Assembly: GCA_023420415.1 (NCBI GenBank)
Contig: JAEZWF010000040.1
Location: 1-64,000 of the forward strand
Reading direction: 5' to 3'
Source of the DNA: Actinomycetes bacterium
GTDB lineage: Bacteria > Actinomycetota > Actinomycetes > Actinomycetales > Dermatophilaceae
Length of the DNA stretch: 64,000 nucleotides
Shown here: one piece after another, positions 15,410 through 22,809 of the stretch
How positions within the stretch are numbered: the first letter of the stretch is position 1
How the letters are laid out: each line of letters begins with the position of its first letter
Position numbers and translations under genes: made by a program
Notes under the pieces: generated by a model
Seen by the model: only the letters and a program-made list of their open reading frames with translations
What the model was told of the DNA's origin: nothing
Database searches by the model: none

Positions 15410-16444
15410 ATGGTGCGGCCGGTCGAGGAACTTCCCAAGGCCCACCTGCACCTGCACTTCACGGGTTCGGCGCGCGTCGACACGGTGCGCGAGCTGGCCG
15501 ACAAGCACGGACTGCGGCTGCCGGATGCGCTGACCGACGACTACCCGCCGCAGCTGAGCGCGCGGGACGAGCGCGGCTGGTTCCGGTTCCAGCGGCTCTA
15601 CGACGCCGCGCGGGCGGCGGTGCGCGACGAGGACGACCTGCGCCGGATCGTGCGGGAGGCAGCCCTCGACGACGCGGCCGAGGGCTCACGCTGGTTGGAG
15701 CTCCAGGTCGACCCCACGTCGTACGCGCCGCGCCTCGGCGGCATCACCCCGGCCCTCGAGATCGTGCTCGACGAGGCGCGGTCGGTGTCGGCCCGGCCCG
15801 ACGCCGCGCAGGTCGGTGTCATCGTCGCAGCGAGCCGGATCCGTCACCCGCTCGACGCGCGCACCCTGGCCCGGTTGGCGGCGAGGTATGCCGGTGAGGG
15901 ACCGGGCGCGGTCGTGGGCTTCGGCCTCAGCAACGACGAAAGACGTGGCGTGACAGAGGAATTCGCGCCGGCGTTCGAGATCGCCCGGCGGGCCGGGCTC
16001 GCGTTGGTGCCACACGCCGGCGAGCTGCTCGGTCCGACGGCGGTGGAGACGACCGTCGAGTCGATCCACCCCGACCGGATTGGCCACGGCGTGCGCTCGA
16101 CCGAGGACCCGAGGGTGCTCGACCTCGTCGCCGACTCCGGCATCGCGCTCGAGGTGTGCCCGCGCAGCAACGTCGCACTCGGGGTCTACGGCAGCCCCGA
16201 GGAGGTGCCGTTGCGCGCGATCGTCGACCGCGGCATACCCGTGGCCCTCGGGGCGGACGACCCGCTCCTCTTCGGGTCGCGGCTGGCCGCCCAGTACGAC
16301 GCCGCACGCGACGAGCTGGGCTTCGACGACGAAGGGATGGCGACGCTGGCTCGCGGGTCGCTCGAGGCATCGCGCGCGCCCGCCGAGGTCAAGGCTGCCG
16401 CGCTCGAGGACATCGGCGCCTGGCTTGCCGCGCCCGCAGGTTGA
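15410..16444 (+). CDS. Adenosine deaminase family protein
   Basis: 344 residues. A metal-dependent TIM-barrel amidohydrolase of the adenosine/adenine deaminase family, acting on purine nucleosides or bases in salvage. The first metal motif is KAHLHLHFTGS (about 9-19); the usual acidic residue after HLH is Phe-Thr here, as in one actinobacterial subfamily. VPHAGEL carries the catalytic HAGE, HPDRIGHGVR the third metal site, CPRSN and GADDPLLFG the last Asp. Whether the substrate is adenosine is uncertain. Octamer copies lie inside, one creating the rare Ile codon ATA in GIP. Confidence 0.88.
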   Translation: MVRPVEELPKAHLHLHFTGSARVDTVRELADKHGLRLPDALTDDYPPQLSARDERGWFRFQRLYDAARAAVRDEDDLRRIVREAALDDAAEGSRWLELQVDPTSYAPRLGGITPALEIVLDEARSVSARPDAAQVGVIVAASRIRHPLDARTLARLAARYAGEGPGAVVGFGLSNDERRGVTEEFAPAFEIARRAGLALVPHAGELLGPTAVETTVESIHPDRIGHGVRSTEDPRVLDLVADSGIALEVCPRSNVALGVYGSPEEVPLRAIVDRGIPVALGADDPLLFGSRLAAQYDAARDELGFDDEGMATLARGSLEASRAPAEVKAAALEDIGAWLAAPAG

Positions 16445-16488
16445 GTGTCTGAGAACGACCCATGGGTAGGTCTCAGGCCCTCAACTCA

Positions 16489-17586
16489 TCAGAGGGTGGT
16501 GCCGATGGTGACGGGTTCGTTGACGAGGGTGACGCCGAACGCGTCGTGCACGCCCTCGCGGAGGTGCCGGGCCAGGGCGAGCACGTCGTATGCCGTGGCG
16601 TCGCCGCGGTTGGTGATGGCCAGCGTGTGCTTGGTCGAGACCGCAGCCCCGCTGCCGGGCAGGGCGAAGCCCTTGCCGAAACCGGCCTGGTCGATGAGCC
16701 AGGCTGCCGAAGTTTTGACGTTGCCGTCCGGGTCGGCAAAGCGGGGAGGGGTCGGGCCGTCGGCGCCCAGCCGCTGCGCCGCCCGCTGTTCGAGCGCGGC
16801 GAACCGGTCGGTCGACAGGATCGGGTTGGTGAAGAACGACCCGCACGACCAGGTGTCGTGGTCGTCGGCATCGAGCACCATGCCGCGCCGCCGCCGCTGC
16901 GCCAGAACGGCCTCGCGCGCGTCGGCCAACGGCACGCGGTCGCCCACGGCGACGTCGAGCTGACGGGCCAGGTCGGCATACCCGATCGGCTGGCTCCTCT
17001 CGCTCGGGATGAGCTGGAAGAGCACGTCCAGCACGACGTAGCGAGCGCTCGGGCCGCCACGGAACTGCGCGCCCTTGAACACCGAGTGGCGGTAGGTGAA
17101 GGCGCAGTCGAGGTTCGCGAAGGTGCGCACCTGCTGCTCGTGCCGGTCCCAGACCCGCACCGAGGCGATGGTCTGGGCGACCTCCTGGCCGTAGGCGCCG
17201 ACGTTCTGCACCGGCGTCGCGCCGGTGCCGCCGGGGATGCCGGAGAGTGCCTCGATGCCCGACCAGCCCTCGGCGACGGCTCGCGCGACGAACTCGTCCC
17301 ACGGCACACCCGTCGCCACCCGCACCATCACTCCCCCGCACGCGTCTGCCGACTCCACGGTGACGCCGTCGCTCGCGACCTGCACCACCGTGCCCGGGAA
17401 GCCCTCGTCGGGAAGCACGACGTTGGAGCCACCGGTCAGGACCAGCAGCGGCTCGTCGGCGTCGTCGACCTCGCGGACCACATCGACGACCTCGTCGGTG
17501 GTCTCGGCGACCACGACGCGGGCAGCTGGACCGCCCACCCGCATCGTCGTCAGCGGCGCGAGCGGGGCGTCAAAAGTCTCCTGCAT
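16489..17586 (-). CDS. murB: UDP-N-acetylmuramate dehydrogenase MurB
   Basis: Reduces UDP-GlcNAc-enolpyruvate to UDP-MurNAc in peptidoglycan synthesis, FAD- and NADPH-dependent, cytoplasmic. 365 residues, slightly long. The FAD-binding segment TTMRVGGPAARVVV, LTGGSNVVLPDEGF, the pyrophosphate-site region IPGGTGATPVQNVGAYGQEV, AFTYRHSVFKG, SCGSFFTNPIL (catalytic Ser region) and LIDQAGFGKGF (final Glu replaced in this motif by Gln) are all present. The ATG at 17586 overlaps the MaoC stop by 1 nt (TGATG). Same neighbourhood as in mycobacteria (hadAB region). Confidence 0.97.
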   Translation of the reverse strand: MQETFDAPLAPLTTMRVGGPAARVVVAETTDEVVDVVREVDDADEPLLVLTGGSNVVLPDEGFPGTVVQVASDGVTVESADACGGVMVRVATGVPWDEFVARAVAEGWSGIEALSGIPGGTGATPVQNVGAYGQEVAQTIASVRVWDRHEQQVRTFANLDCAFTYRHSVFKGAQFRGGPSARYVVLDVLFQLIPSERSQPIGYADLARQLDVAVGDRVPLADAREAVLAQRRRRGMVLDADDHDTWSCGSFFTNPILSTDRFAALEQRAAQRLGADGPTPPRFADPDGNVKTSAAWLIDQAGFGKGFALPGSGAAVSTKHTLAITNRGDATAYDVLALARHLREGVHDAFGVTLVNEPVTIGTTL

Positions 17587-18014
17587 CAGGCGAGCGCCAC
17601 GACCGCCTGGCAGCGACCGAGCACCTTGGTGTCGTTCGCCGTCACACCGAGCTCGACCGTGGCGCGGCGGGACTCCTCGTCGAGTGACTTCACCGTGCCG
17701 GTGACGACGATCTCGGTGCCCTCGCGCGGCACGACGACCATCGAGGTGAAGCGGGTGCCGAACTCCACGATGCGGCCGCCGTCCCCGAGCCACTGCTCGA
17801 GCACCGACCCGGCCGCACCCATGGTCCACATGCCGTGGGCGATGATGTCCGGCAGGCCGACGGTCTTGGCGAAGTCCTCGTCCTGGTGGATCGGGTTCTG
17901 GTCACCGGAGGCGTTCGCGTAGGCCACGAGCGTCTCGCGCCTCACCGGCACCGCGGTCGGGCCGAACGTCTCGCCGACCGACACCTCGTCGAAGCTGCGG
18001 ACCGCCATGCTCAC
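17586..18014 (-). CDS. MaoC family (R)-hydratase, HadB-like
   Basis: 142 residues from GTG 18014, or 140 from ATG 18008. A hot-dog-fold (R)-3-hydroxyacyl dehydratase: YANASGDQNPIHQDEDFAKTVGLPDIIAHGMWTMG contains the hydratase-2 catalytic pattern D....H with ASGDQNPIH (about 32-40). It probably pairs with the adjacent HadA-like subunit in fatty acid elongation. The GTG overlaps the upstream stop (GTGA). In mycobacteria the homologous genes hadAB make the mycolic-acid dehydratase; no mycolate role is implied here. Confidence 0.93.
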   Translation of the reverse strand: MSMAVRSFDEVSVGETFGPTAVPVRRETLVAYANASGDQNPIHQDEDFAKTVGLPDIIAHGMWTMGAAGSVLEQWLGDGGRIVEFGTRFTSMVVVPREGTEIVVTGTVKSLDEESRRATVELGVTANDTKVLGRCQAVVALA

Positions 18015-18457
18015 TCCCCTCCCCGGATCACGATGGTCGACGTCGAGGTGGTGAGCGCCTCACCGCCGTCCGTGGCGAGCTCGGCGCGCGTGGTCACCAT
18101 CGTGTGGCCGCCGGCCTGGCGCACCGAGTCGACGGTGAGGGTGCCGAGCACCTGGTCGCCGGCGGTGATCGGGCGGTGGTGGACGAACTTCTGCTCGCCG
18201 TGGACGACGCGGCTGAAGTCGACGCCGGCCTCGGGGTCGGCGATGAACTGCCGGTCGACCTGCTGGGCCAGCGACACCGCGAAGGTCGGCGGCGCGATCA
18301 CGTCGCGGTAACCCAGCGCCCGCGCGGCCTCGGCGTCGCTGTGGACGGGGTCGGTCGAGCCCACCGCCGAGGCGAACGCGGCAATCCCGGCCGCGTCCAC
18401 GGCATACGGGCCACTGGGCGGGTAGGTGCGCCCCACGAAGTCTGCGTTGACGGCCAT
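18011..18457 (-). CDS. MaoC N-terminal-type dehydratase, HadA-like
   Basis: 148 residues. The hot-dog fold of the FAS1 dehydratase-like N-terminal family: FVGRTYPPSGPYAVDAAGIAAFASAVG, DPVHSDAEAARALGYRDVIAPPTFAV. It lacks the full catalytic signature of its neighbour, as structural subunits of the HadAB type do. It overlaps the HadB-like gene by 4 nt, so the two are likely made in equal amounts as a heterodimer. It is second after rpmG in the operon tRNA-Thr, tRNA-Met, rpmG, hadA-like, hadB-like, murB. Confidence 0.9.
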   Translation of the reverse strand: MAVNADFVGRTYPPSGPYAVDAAGIAAFASAVGSTDPVHSDAEAARALGYRDVIAPPTFAVSLAQQVDRQFIADPEAGVDFSRVVHGEQKFVHHRPITAGDQVLGTLTVDSVRQAGGHTMVTTRAELATDGGEALTTSTSTIVIRGGE

Positions 18458-18513
18458 GGCGCCCACCCTATTGCGCCCGCCCGCGCCCACGCGAAGCCGT
18501 CCGGACACGCGAA

Positions 18514-18548
18514 AGCCGCCCGTCGGTTCGCGTGGAACCGGGGCGGCT
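18514..18548 (-). terminator. Hairpin after rpmG
   Basis: AGCCGCCC (18514-18521) pairs with GGGCGGCT (18541-18548), with an inner GGTTC/GAACC stem. On the minus strand it is followed by TTTCGCG. It lies between rpmG and the HadA-like gene, so it may partly separate ribosomal from lipid-gene transcription. Confidence 0.7.
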
Positions 18549-18576
18549 GTCGTCTGGGTGCGCCGGAGCGCGAGGG

Positions 18577-18747
18577 TCAGCGGGTCTCGCGGTGGAGGGT
18601 GTGCCGGCCGTCGCGGGGGCAGAACTTCTTCATCTCCAGGCGGTCGGGGTTGTTCCGACGGTTCTTCTTGGTGATGTAGTTGCGCTCCTTGCACTCCACG
18701 CACGCCAAGGTGATCTTGGGGCGGACGTCTGCGCTCTTGCTAGCCAC
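18577..18747 (-). CDS. rpmG: Ribosomal protein bL33
   Basis: 56 residues from GTG 18747, absent from longer-ORF lists because it is short. [21 protein letters not shown] and [15 protein letters not shown] are characteristic of bL33. The first zinc-ribbon pair is CVEC; in the second pair only the first Cys remains (CPRDGRH, Asp where CxxC would have Cys), so zinc binding may be lost or use another ligand. Follows tRNA-Met in the conserved order. Confidence 0.95.
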   Translation of the reverse strand: MASKSADVRPKITLACVECKERNYITKKNRRNNPDRLEMKKFCPRDGRHTLHRETR

Positions 18748-18867
18748 GGGGCAACCTGCTCTCGAAACTGACGGGTGGAACTGCTGAGACTGTGAGCCGC
18801 GGCGCGAGGCGCACGCGGCGACACGTCAGGATACGCGACCGCAGGGAGTTTCCTGAAATCGCTGTCG

Positions 18868-18941
18868 TAGCGGGAGCGGGGCTCGATCCCGCGACCTCAC
18901 GATTATGAGTCGTGCGCTCTAACCAGCTGAGCTATCCCGCC
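18868..18941 (-). tRNA. tRNA-Met (CAT)
   Basis: 74-nt cloverleaf: 5' acceptor GGCGGGA, D-arm AGCTCAGCTGGTTAGAGC, anticodon CAT at 18905-18907 in loop CTCATAA, T-arm GGATCGAGCCC. The acceptor helix is standard and paired at position 1-72 as G-U, so this looks like the elongator rather than the initiator. Confidence 0.95.
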
Positions 18942-18973
18942 GTGGGGAACGGCGCTCGGTGACGCCGACCCAG

Positions 18974-19046
18974 AGCCCCCTGTCGGAATCGAACCGACGA
19001 CCTTTTCCTTACCATGGAAACGCTCTGCCGACTGAGCTAAGGGGGC
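18974..19046 (-). tRNA. tRNA-Thr (GGT)
   Basis: 73 nt: acceptor GCCCCCT / AGGGGGC, D-arm AGCTCAGTCGGCAGAGC, anticodon stem TTTCC/GGAAA with GGT at 19011-19013, T-arm GGTTCGATTCC. First of the tRNA-Thr, tRNA-Met, rpmG set. Confidence 0.95.
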
Positions 19047-19126
19047 CTGCAGCGACCGCCGCGGCTGGGCCGCGCGGAAGTGCGACGGTGAGACTACAGG
19101 CTCACGTGGCCGGGAGTGAAATCGGC

Positions 19127-19576
19127 TCAGGGCTTGGGGTGAACGAGCTCGGAGATGCGCGCGATGGCGTACGCGTAGCCGCTCGGGCCGCACCCCACGA
19201 TGACCCCGGTGGACACCGCCGACAGGTAGCTGTGGTGGCGGAACTCCTCGCGCGCGAACGTGTTCGACAGGTGCACCTCGAAGATCGGCGCGGACACGGC
19301 GGCGAGCGCGTCACGCAGCGCGACGGAGGTGTGCGTGTAGGCACCGGCGTTGACGACGAACCCGGCCGCGTCGTGGCGACGCTCGTGGATCGCGTCGATC
19401 AGCTCGCCCTCGTGGTTGCTCTGCCGGAAGTCCACGGCGAGCCCGGCGAGGCTGGCGGCCTTGCGGCACAGCGCCTCCACGTCGGCGAGGGTGTCGTGGC
19501 CGTAGATCTCGGGCTCGCGCTCCCCCAGCAGGTTGAGGTTGGGGCCGTTGAGGACGACGACGGTCGGCTCGCTCAT
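19127..19576 (-). CDS. aroQ: 3-dehydroquinate dehydratase, type II
   Basis: Third step of the shikimate pathway, 149 residues, the usual length. [17 protein letters not shown] (about 9-25, with catalytic Tyr24 and Arg19 region), [29 protein letters not shown] and [17 protein letters not shown] carry the active-site Tyr, His and Asn residues. It is alone, with no other aro gene nearby. Confidence 0.98.
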   Translation of the reverse strand: MSEPTVVVLNGPNLNLLGEREPEIYGHDTLADVEALCRKAASLAGLAVDFRQSNHEGELIDAIHERRHDAAGFVVNAGAYTHTSVALRDALAAVSAPIFEVHLSNTFAREEFRHHSYLSAVSTGVIVGCGPSGYAYAIARISELVHPKP

Positions 19577-19759
19577 GGGGGTGCTCCTGTGCTGACGGTA
19601 TGCCGCGTGGCTGGGGTTGGTGGGGTAACGCTGCCATGCGGGTCGTTCCCCTCAGGGTAGGTCAGCGCAGGTCGGCATGACCGGATGAGCGCGGGGTCAG
19701 CCGTTCGGAGGGCGGCTGGAATCGGACCGGAGCGGCGGTCGCACGGAGCATCGGTGAGG

Positions 19760-21178
19760 ATGGGCCCGGTGACCAGATCCACGGACCGGCCGGGGTTCAC
19801 GGGTGCGCTCGCGCTCGTGTCGGCCAGCACGCTCGTCTCGATGGTCGCGTATGCCGCGCCGCTGGGTAACGCGGTCACGCTCACCCGCGCGTTCGCCGTG
19901 CGGGCGGCGGGCACCACGTGGATCCTCAGCTCGATGAGCCTGGGCCTGGCCGTCGCGATGCTGGGCGCCGGGGTGCTGGCCGACGAGGTCGGGCGACGAC
20001 GGGTGTTCCGGGTGGGCGCGGCGGTGTTCGCGCTCGGCTCGGTCGCCTGCACGACGGCCACGTTCGGCGGACCGGGGACCGCGACAGCGGTCTTCGTCGG
20101 GGGCCGCGTCGTCGAGGGGGTCGGCGCCGCCGGGATGATCGCGACCGGGCTCGGGCTGGTCGCGTCGCTGGCGACCGACGACCACCACCGGACGGCGGCG
20201 TCGCGCTGGTGGGCCGTGGCGATGGGCGCCGGCATCGCGCTCGGGCCGGTGCTCGCAGGCCTCTTCGACGAGGTGGGGGCAACGTGGTGGCCTGCGACCT
20301 ACTGGCTCCTGGCGGCGGTGGGCGTGGTGGTCGCGGGCGCAGGTGGACGGCTGCTGCCGGAGGTCGCGGCGACGCGGCGCCGCCGCCTGGACGTGGTCGG
20401 CCTGGCGCTGCTGACGGTCGGGTTGTGCCTGCTGCTGGTCGCGCTCGTGGAGGCGCGAGGCGGCTCAGTGACGGCGGCATGGGCCACCGGTGTCGGTGGG
20501 GTCGTCGTGCTGGCACTCCTCGTGCTCTCCCAGATGTGGCGCAGCACCACCTTGGTGGAGCGAGACCTGTTGCGCGGCAGTGATTTTCGCGCCGCCAACC
20601 TCGCGGCTCTGGTGTGCGGTCTGGGGGTGATCGCGATCATGTCGTTCTCCTGCACCTACCTGACCCGCGCCCTCGGCATCACCACCCTGCAAGCCGGCCT
20701 GCTGCTGTGCCTGTGGTCGGGCACGAGTGCGCTGGCTGCCCTCGCGGCACGTTCGCTGCTGGGGCGGTTGCCGGGCAACCGCCAGCTCGCGGCCGGTCTG
20801 GGCGGCGTGGGCGTGGGCATCGCGCTGCTGACCGCTGTGGTGCCGGGGTCCCCGGTCTGGCAGGTGGTGCCCGGGATGCTGGTGGCCGGAGTGGCGTCCG
20901 GGGTGCTGAACGCCGGGCTGGCGCGTCAGGCGGTGGCCTCCGTGCCGCCAGACCGCGCTGCGATGGGTACGGGTGCGAACAACACGATGCGCTACGTCGG
21001 GTCCTCGCTCGGCGTCACGTTCGTGAGCGTCGTCGCGCTCGGCGCCGCCGACATCAGCGCCGGCTGGACCGTGGCGGCATGGGTCTGTGCCGTGGTCTCC
21101 GTGGCCGGCGCCGTCGGGGTGGTGCTGCTGGGCCGCACCACTTCTGGGCAGAGGCCGTCCGCGACCCCCACCGGGTGA
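19760..21178 (+). CDS. MFS transporter, drug-efflux (DHA2) type
   Basis: 472 residues with about 14 hydrophobic segments, the DHA2 topology. ATTWILSSMSLGLAVAMLGAGVLADEVGRRRVFRVGA carries the motif A loop (G..AD..GRRR), and GRVVEGVGAAGMIATGLGLVA the motif C-like segment. Substrate unknown; drug or metabolite export is the usual role. ATG 19760 is used; the in-frame GTG 19769 with GGTGAGG at good spacing is an equal alternative. No adjacent regulator. Confidence 0.88.
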   Translation: MGPVTRSTDRPGFTGALALVSASTLVSMVAYAAPLGNAVTLTRAFAVRAAGTTWILSSMSLGLAVAMLGAGVLADEVGRRRVFRVGAAVFALGSVACTTATFGGPGTATAVFVGGRVVEGVGAAGMIATGLGLVASLATDDHHRTAASRWWAVAMGAGIALGPVLAGLFDEVGATWWPATYWLLAAVGVVVAGAGGRLLPEVAATRRRRLDVVGLALLTVGLCLLLVALVEARGGSVTAAWATGVGGVVVLALLVLSQMWRSTTLVERDLLRGSDFRAANLAALVCGLGVIAIMSFSCTYLTRALGITTLQAGLLLCLWSGTSALAALAARSLLGRLPGNRQLAAGLGGVGVGIALLTAVVPGSPVWQVVPGMLVAGVASGVLNAGLARQAVASVPPDRAAMGTGANNTMRYVGSSLGVTFVSVVALGAADISAGWTVAAWVCAVVSVAGAVGVVLLGRTTSGQRPSATPTG

Positions 21179-21191
21179 CGGGTGGCTTGCC

Positions 21192-21950
21192 CTACCTGGA
21201 CCGGATGAGCCGGCGCACCAGCGCGAAGGCAGCGACCGCACCGAGGACGGCGGCCAACGGCTTGGCGTAGCTGCGCAGCAGGACGGGCAGGACGGTCGTG
21301 CCCAGGTCGAGCGCGTCGTCCTGCGCCGGCGCGGACGTGGTGCGCGACGGGCTGGGTGCCGGTCTGGCCGCGGGCGAGGGAGTGGGGGTCGCGGGCGGGA
21401 CCGACGTGGTGGCGTCACCCGACGTGCCCGTGGCCGCTGACGTGGAGGCCGGTGACGCGGCGGGCGCTGTCGCGGCGGCGGCCTCGGCCGACGGCTCCTC
21501 GGTGCCTCCGCCGACCTTGCCCTCGATGCAGGTGATGAACTGCTGGAGCAGCTTGTCCGACACGTCCTGCATGACGCCGCGCCCGAACTGGGCCGGCTTG
21601 CCGGTGATGGCGAGGTCGGTCGTCACGTCGGCCTTCGTCTGGTTGTCGCCCGCGTCGCTCAGCTGGATCGTCACGGTGGCACCGGCCGTGCCGTTGCCCC
21701 GCTTGTCCTTGCCCTTGGCCGCGATCACGGCCCGGTGCGCGGAGTCGTCGCGCTCGGTGAAGGCGCCGGTCCCGGCATACTGCAACGCGATCGGGCCGAG
21801 CTTGACCTTCACCGTCCCCGCGAACCCGTCGTCGGTGACCTCGGTGACGGTCGCGCCCGGGAAGCAGCCACCGACCTTCTCGAGGTCCATGAACGTCGCC
21901 CACGTCTCCTCGACGGAGGCCGGGACGGTGAACGAGTGCTTCAGGTCCAT
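21192..21950 (-). CDS. coxG: CoxG-like SRPBCC protein with C-terminal membrane anchor
   Basis: 252 residues. Residues 1-150 are the CoxG/START-like domain (FMDLEKVGGCFPGATVTEV, GFAGTVKVKLGPI, ADVTTDLAITGKPAQFGRGVM). A Pro/Ala/Ser/Thr-rich linker of about 65 residues follows, then a C-terminal helix (about 228-245) that anchors the protein in the membrane. In CO dehydrogenase clusters CoxG is thought to recruit the enzyme to the membrane. It is last in the transcription unit, starting 4 nt after coxM ends. Confidence 0.9.
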   Translation of the reverse strand: MDLKHSFTVPASVEETWATFMDLEKVGGCFPGATVTEVTDDGFAGTVKVKLGPIALQYAGTGAFTERDDSAHRAVIAAKGKDKRGNGTAGATVTIQLSDAGDNQTKADVTTDLAITGKPAQFGRGVMQDVSDKLLQQFITCIEGKVGGGTEEPSAEAAAATAPAASPASTSAATGTSGDATTSVPPATPTPSPAARPAPSPSRTTSAPAQDDALDLGTTVLPVLLRSYAKPLAAVLGAVAAFALVRRLIRSR

Positions 21951-21954
21951 GAGC

Positions 21955-22809
21955 TCACTTTCCTGCTGCTGCCAGGACGGCTCGCCGGGTCAGGACGGTG
22001 GCGAGGTGCTTGCGGTAGTCGCTGTCGCCGTTCAGGTCCGACGGCGGGTTGGTGCCGTCGGCCGCCGCGGCGCACGCCTCGCGCACGGCCTCGTCGGTGG
22101 CGGGCTTGCCGACGAGCGACTGCTCGACTGCTGTGGCGCGCAACGGGGTCGACCCCATGTTGGTGAGCGCGATGGCGGCCTCGGCGATGGTGTCGCCCTC
22201 GACCCGGATGGTCGCGGCGACCGCGACGATCGACCACTGGTGGGCGACCCGCACGAACTTCTCGTACCGGCTCCCCCACCCCGCGTGCTTCGGGATGCGG
22301 ATCGAGGTCAGCAGCTCCCCGTCGCCGACCGCGGTCTCGAAGAGGTCCTTGAAGAACTCAGCCGCCGGGACCGTGCGCTCACTCGACGGGCCCGTGACGG
22401 TGAGCACCGCGTCGAGCGCCAGGATCGGCGCGCCCACGTCGCCGGCCGGGTCCGCGTGGACCAGCGCGCCACCGATGGTGCCGCGGTGCCGGATCTGCGG
22501 GTCGGCCACCTCGGTGACGGCGTCGTGCAGGACCCCCGCGTTCTCGCGCACGAGGTCGGAAGCCAGCACGTCGGCATACGTGGTCATGGCGCCGATGACG
22601 ATGGCGTCACCGTCCTCGCGTATGCCGCGCAGCTCCTCGATGCGACCGAGGTCGACGACCTTCTCGGGAGCGTTGAGCCGCATGCGCAGGATCGGCAGGA
22701 GGCTCTGTCCACCCGCCAGCACCTTGGCGTCGTCACCCGCCTCGGCGAGGGCGGCGAGCGCGTCGGCGACCGACGTGGGTGCGACGTAGTCGAACTGGGC
22801 GGGGATCAC
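21955..22809 (-). CDS. coxM: Molybdenum hydroxylase FAD-binding subunit (CoxM/CutM type)
   Basis: 284 residues, the medium subunit that passes electrons from the Fe-S clusters to FAD. N-terminal FAD sites LAGGQSLLPILRMRL (AGGQS, about 31-45) and IRHRGTIGGALVHADPAGD (TIGG, about 104-108) are intact; the C-terminal CODH domain has RAVLAAAGK-like ending. GTG start overlaps the coxL stop (GTGA). The order is S-L-M, whereas classical form I cox operons are M-S-L. Confidence 0.95.
   Translation of the reverse strand: MIPAQFDYVAPTSVADALAALAEAGDDAKVLAGGQSLLPILRMRLNAPEKVVDLGRIEELRGIREDGDAIVIGAMTTYADVLASDLVRENAGVLHDAVTEVADPQIRHRGTIGGALVHADPAGDVGAPILALDAVLTVTGPSSERTVPAAEFFKDLFETAVGDGELLTSIRIPKHAGWGSRYEKFVRVAHQWSIVAVAATIRVEGDTIAEAAIALTNMGSTPLRATAVEQSLVGKPATDEAVREACAAAADGTNPPSDLNGDSDYRKHLATVLTRRAVLAAAGK

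Noticed and set aside
17586..18457. Mycolic-acid hadABC operon
   Set aside because: Two subunits only, no hadC, and the gene pair is widespread in Actinobacteria without mycolic acids; only HadA-like and HadB-like are claimed.
18868..19046. Genomic-island attachment site at the tRNA-Met/tRNA-Thr pair
   Set aside because: No direct repeat of a tRNA 3' end and no integrase gene nearby; flanking genes are in the conserved core order.
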